In this document: positions 41,098 to 41,205 of the stretch, piece by piece
Layout: each line of letters starts with the position of its first letter
Position numbering within the stretch: position 1 is the stretch's first letter
From: Candidatus Zhuqueibacterota bacterium
GTDB lineage: Bacteria > Zhuqueibacterota > Zhuqueibacteria > Zhuqueibacterales > Zhuqueibacteraceae
DNA: 41,205 bases
Direction of reading: 5' to 3'
Assembly (NCBI GenBank): GCA_022616415.1
Contig: JAKEEU010000324.1
Span: 1 to 41,205, forward strand
Translations under genes and position numbers: made by a program
Notes under the pieces: model-generated
Databases searched by the model: none
What the model was told of the DNA's origin: nothing
The model's input: the letters and a program-made list of their open reading frames with translations, nothing else

Positions 41098-41205
41098 TTA
41101 TCGTTTCCGGCTGCTTTTGCGCCGCTGATAAAGCCGCTCGGTGAAACCGCCTTCTTTTTCGAAGGCCGCGGCTTGAGCGGCGAGTTGGCGTTTTAAAAGA
41201 GAGAC
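41098..41205 (-). CDS. Four-helix-bundle suffix protein, C-terminal fragment
   Basis: The last 35 codons of a gene entering from the right edge, containing LLKRQLAAQAAAFEKEGGFT then ERLYQRRKSSRKR and a TAA stop. The EGGFTERL(Y/H) ending is, to my knowledge, the closing motif of four-helix-bundle suffix proteins (23S rRNA intervening-sequence protein relatives). The N-terminal part lies outside the window. 41029-41097 between it and glgB holds nothing I can support. Confidence 0.55.
   Translation of the reverse strand, partial: VSLLKRQLAAQAAAFEKEGGFTERLYQRRKSSRKR

Overview
The window looks like chromosomal DNA of a Gram-negative bacterium of the FCB / candidate-phylum KSB1 or Calditrichota type. 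This is an inference from three things seen in the sequence: a secreted protein ending in a FlgD-like type IX (Por) sorting domain, a tripartite RND efflux pair with lipoproteins, and intergenic spacers crowded with palindromic repeats of several families. No tRNA, rRNA, CRISPR array or complete insertion sequence was seen.

Layout. 1-4437: a palindrome, a truncated small ORF, a P1-family peptidase, a candidate structured RNA (about 1528-1740), a STAS protein, a one-helix zinc protein and the ComM/YifB AAA ATPase. 5058-9822: an orphan Phd-type antitoxin and an RND permease with its periplasmic adaptor. 9872-15466: small redox and stress genes (YgiT-type zinc finger, AraC regulator divergent from an NmrA-like reductase and DoxX, UBP zinc finger, CDGSH Fe-S protein, CsaA, OsmC, two-domain VOC dioxygenase). 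15838-20312: three exported proteins (lipoprotein, beta-propeller, M23-like protein with a sorting tail). 20442-21660: a PIN toxin, its RHH-HTH antitoxin, and two more tandem copies of the antitoxin's C-terminal module.

21754-36372 is the most striking part. It holds four PP2C/SpoIIE-type phosphatases with four different input regions (receiver; two GAF domains; membrane plus GAF; a large membrane domain), an RsbW-like anti-sigma kinase and a STAS antagonist: the parts of a partner-switching network in which several signals converge on one kinase/antagonist pair. No sigma factor lies in the window. This cluster is interrupted by accessory genes: XisH/XisI, a VapBC-like pair, a P-loop ATPase, a SacI-family restriction enzyme with an adenine methylase, and two short remnants of signalling genes (a Ser/Thr kinase N-terminus and a probable cyclase/TPR C-terminus).

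36471-41205: an NHL-type propeller lipoprotein, a zinc-ribbon protein with a CarD/Tudor-like tail, the glycogen branching enzyme GlgB, and the C-terminal end of a four-helix-bundle-suffix protein that runs off the window.
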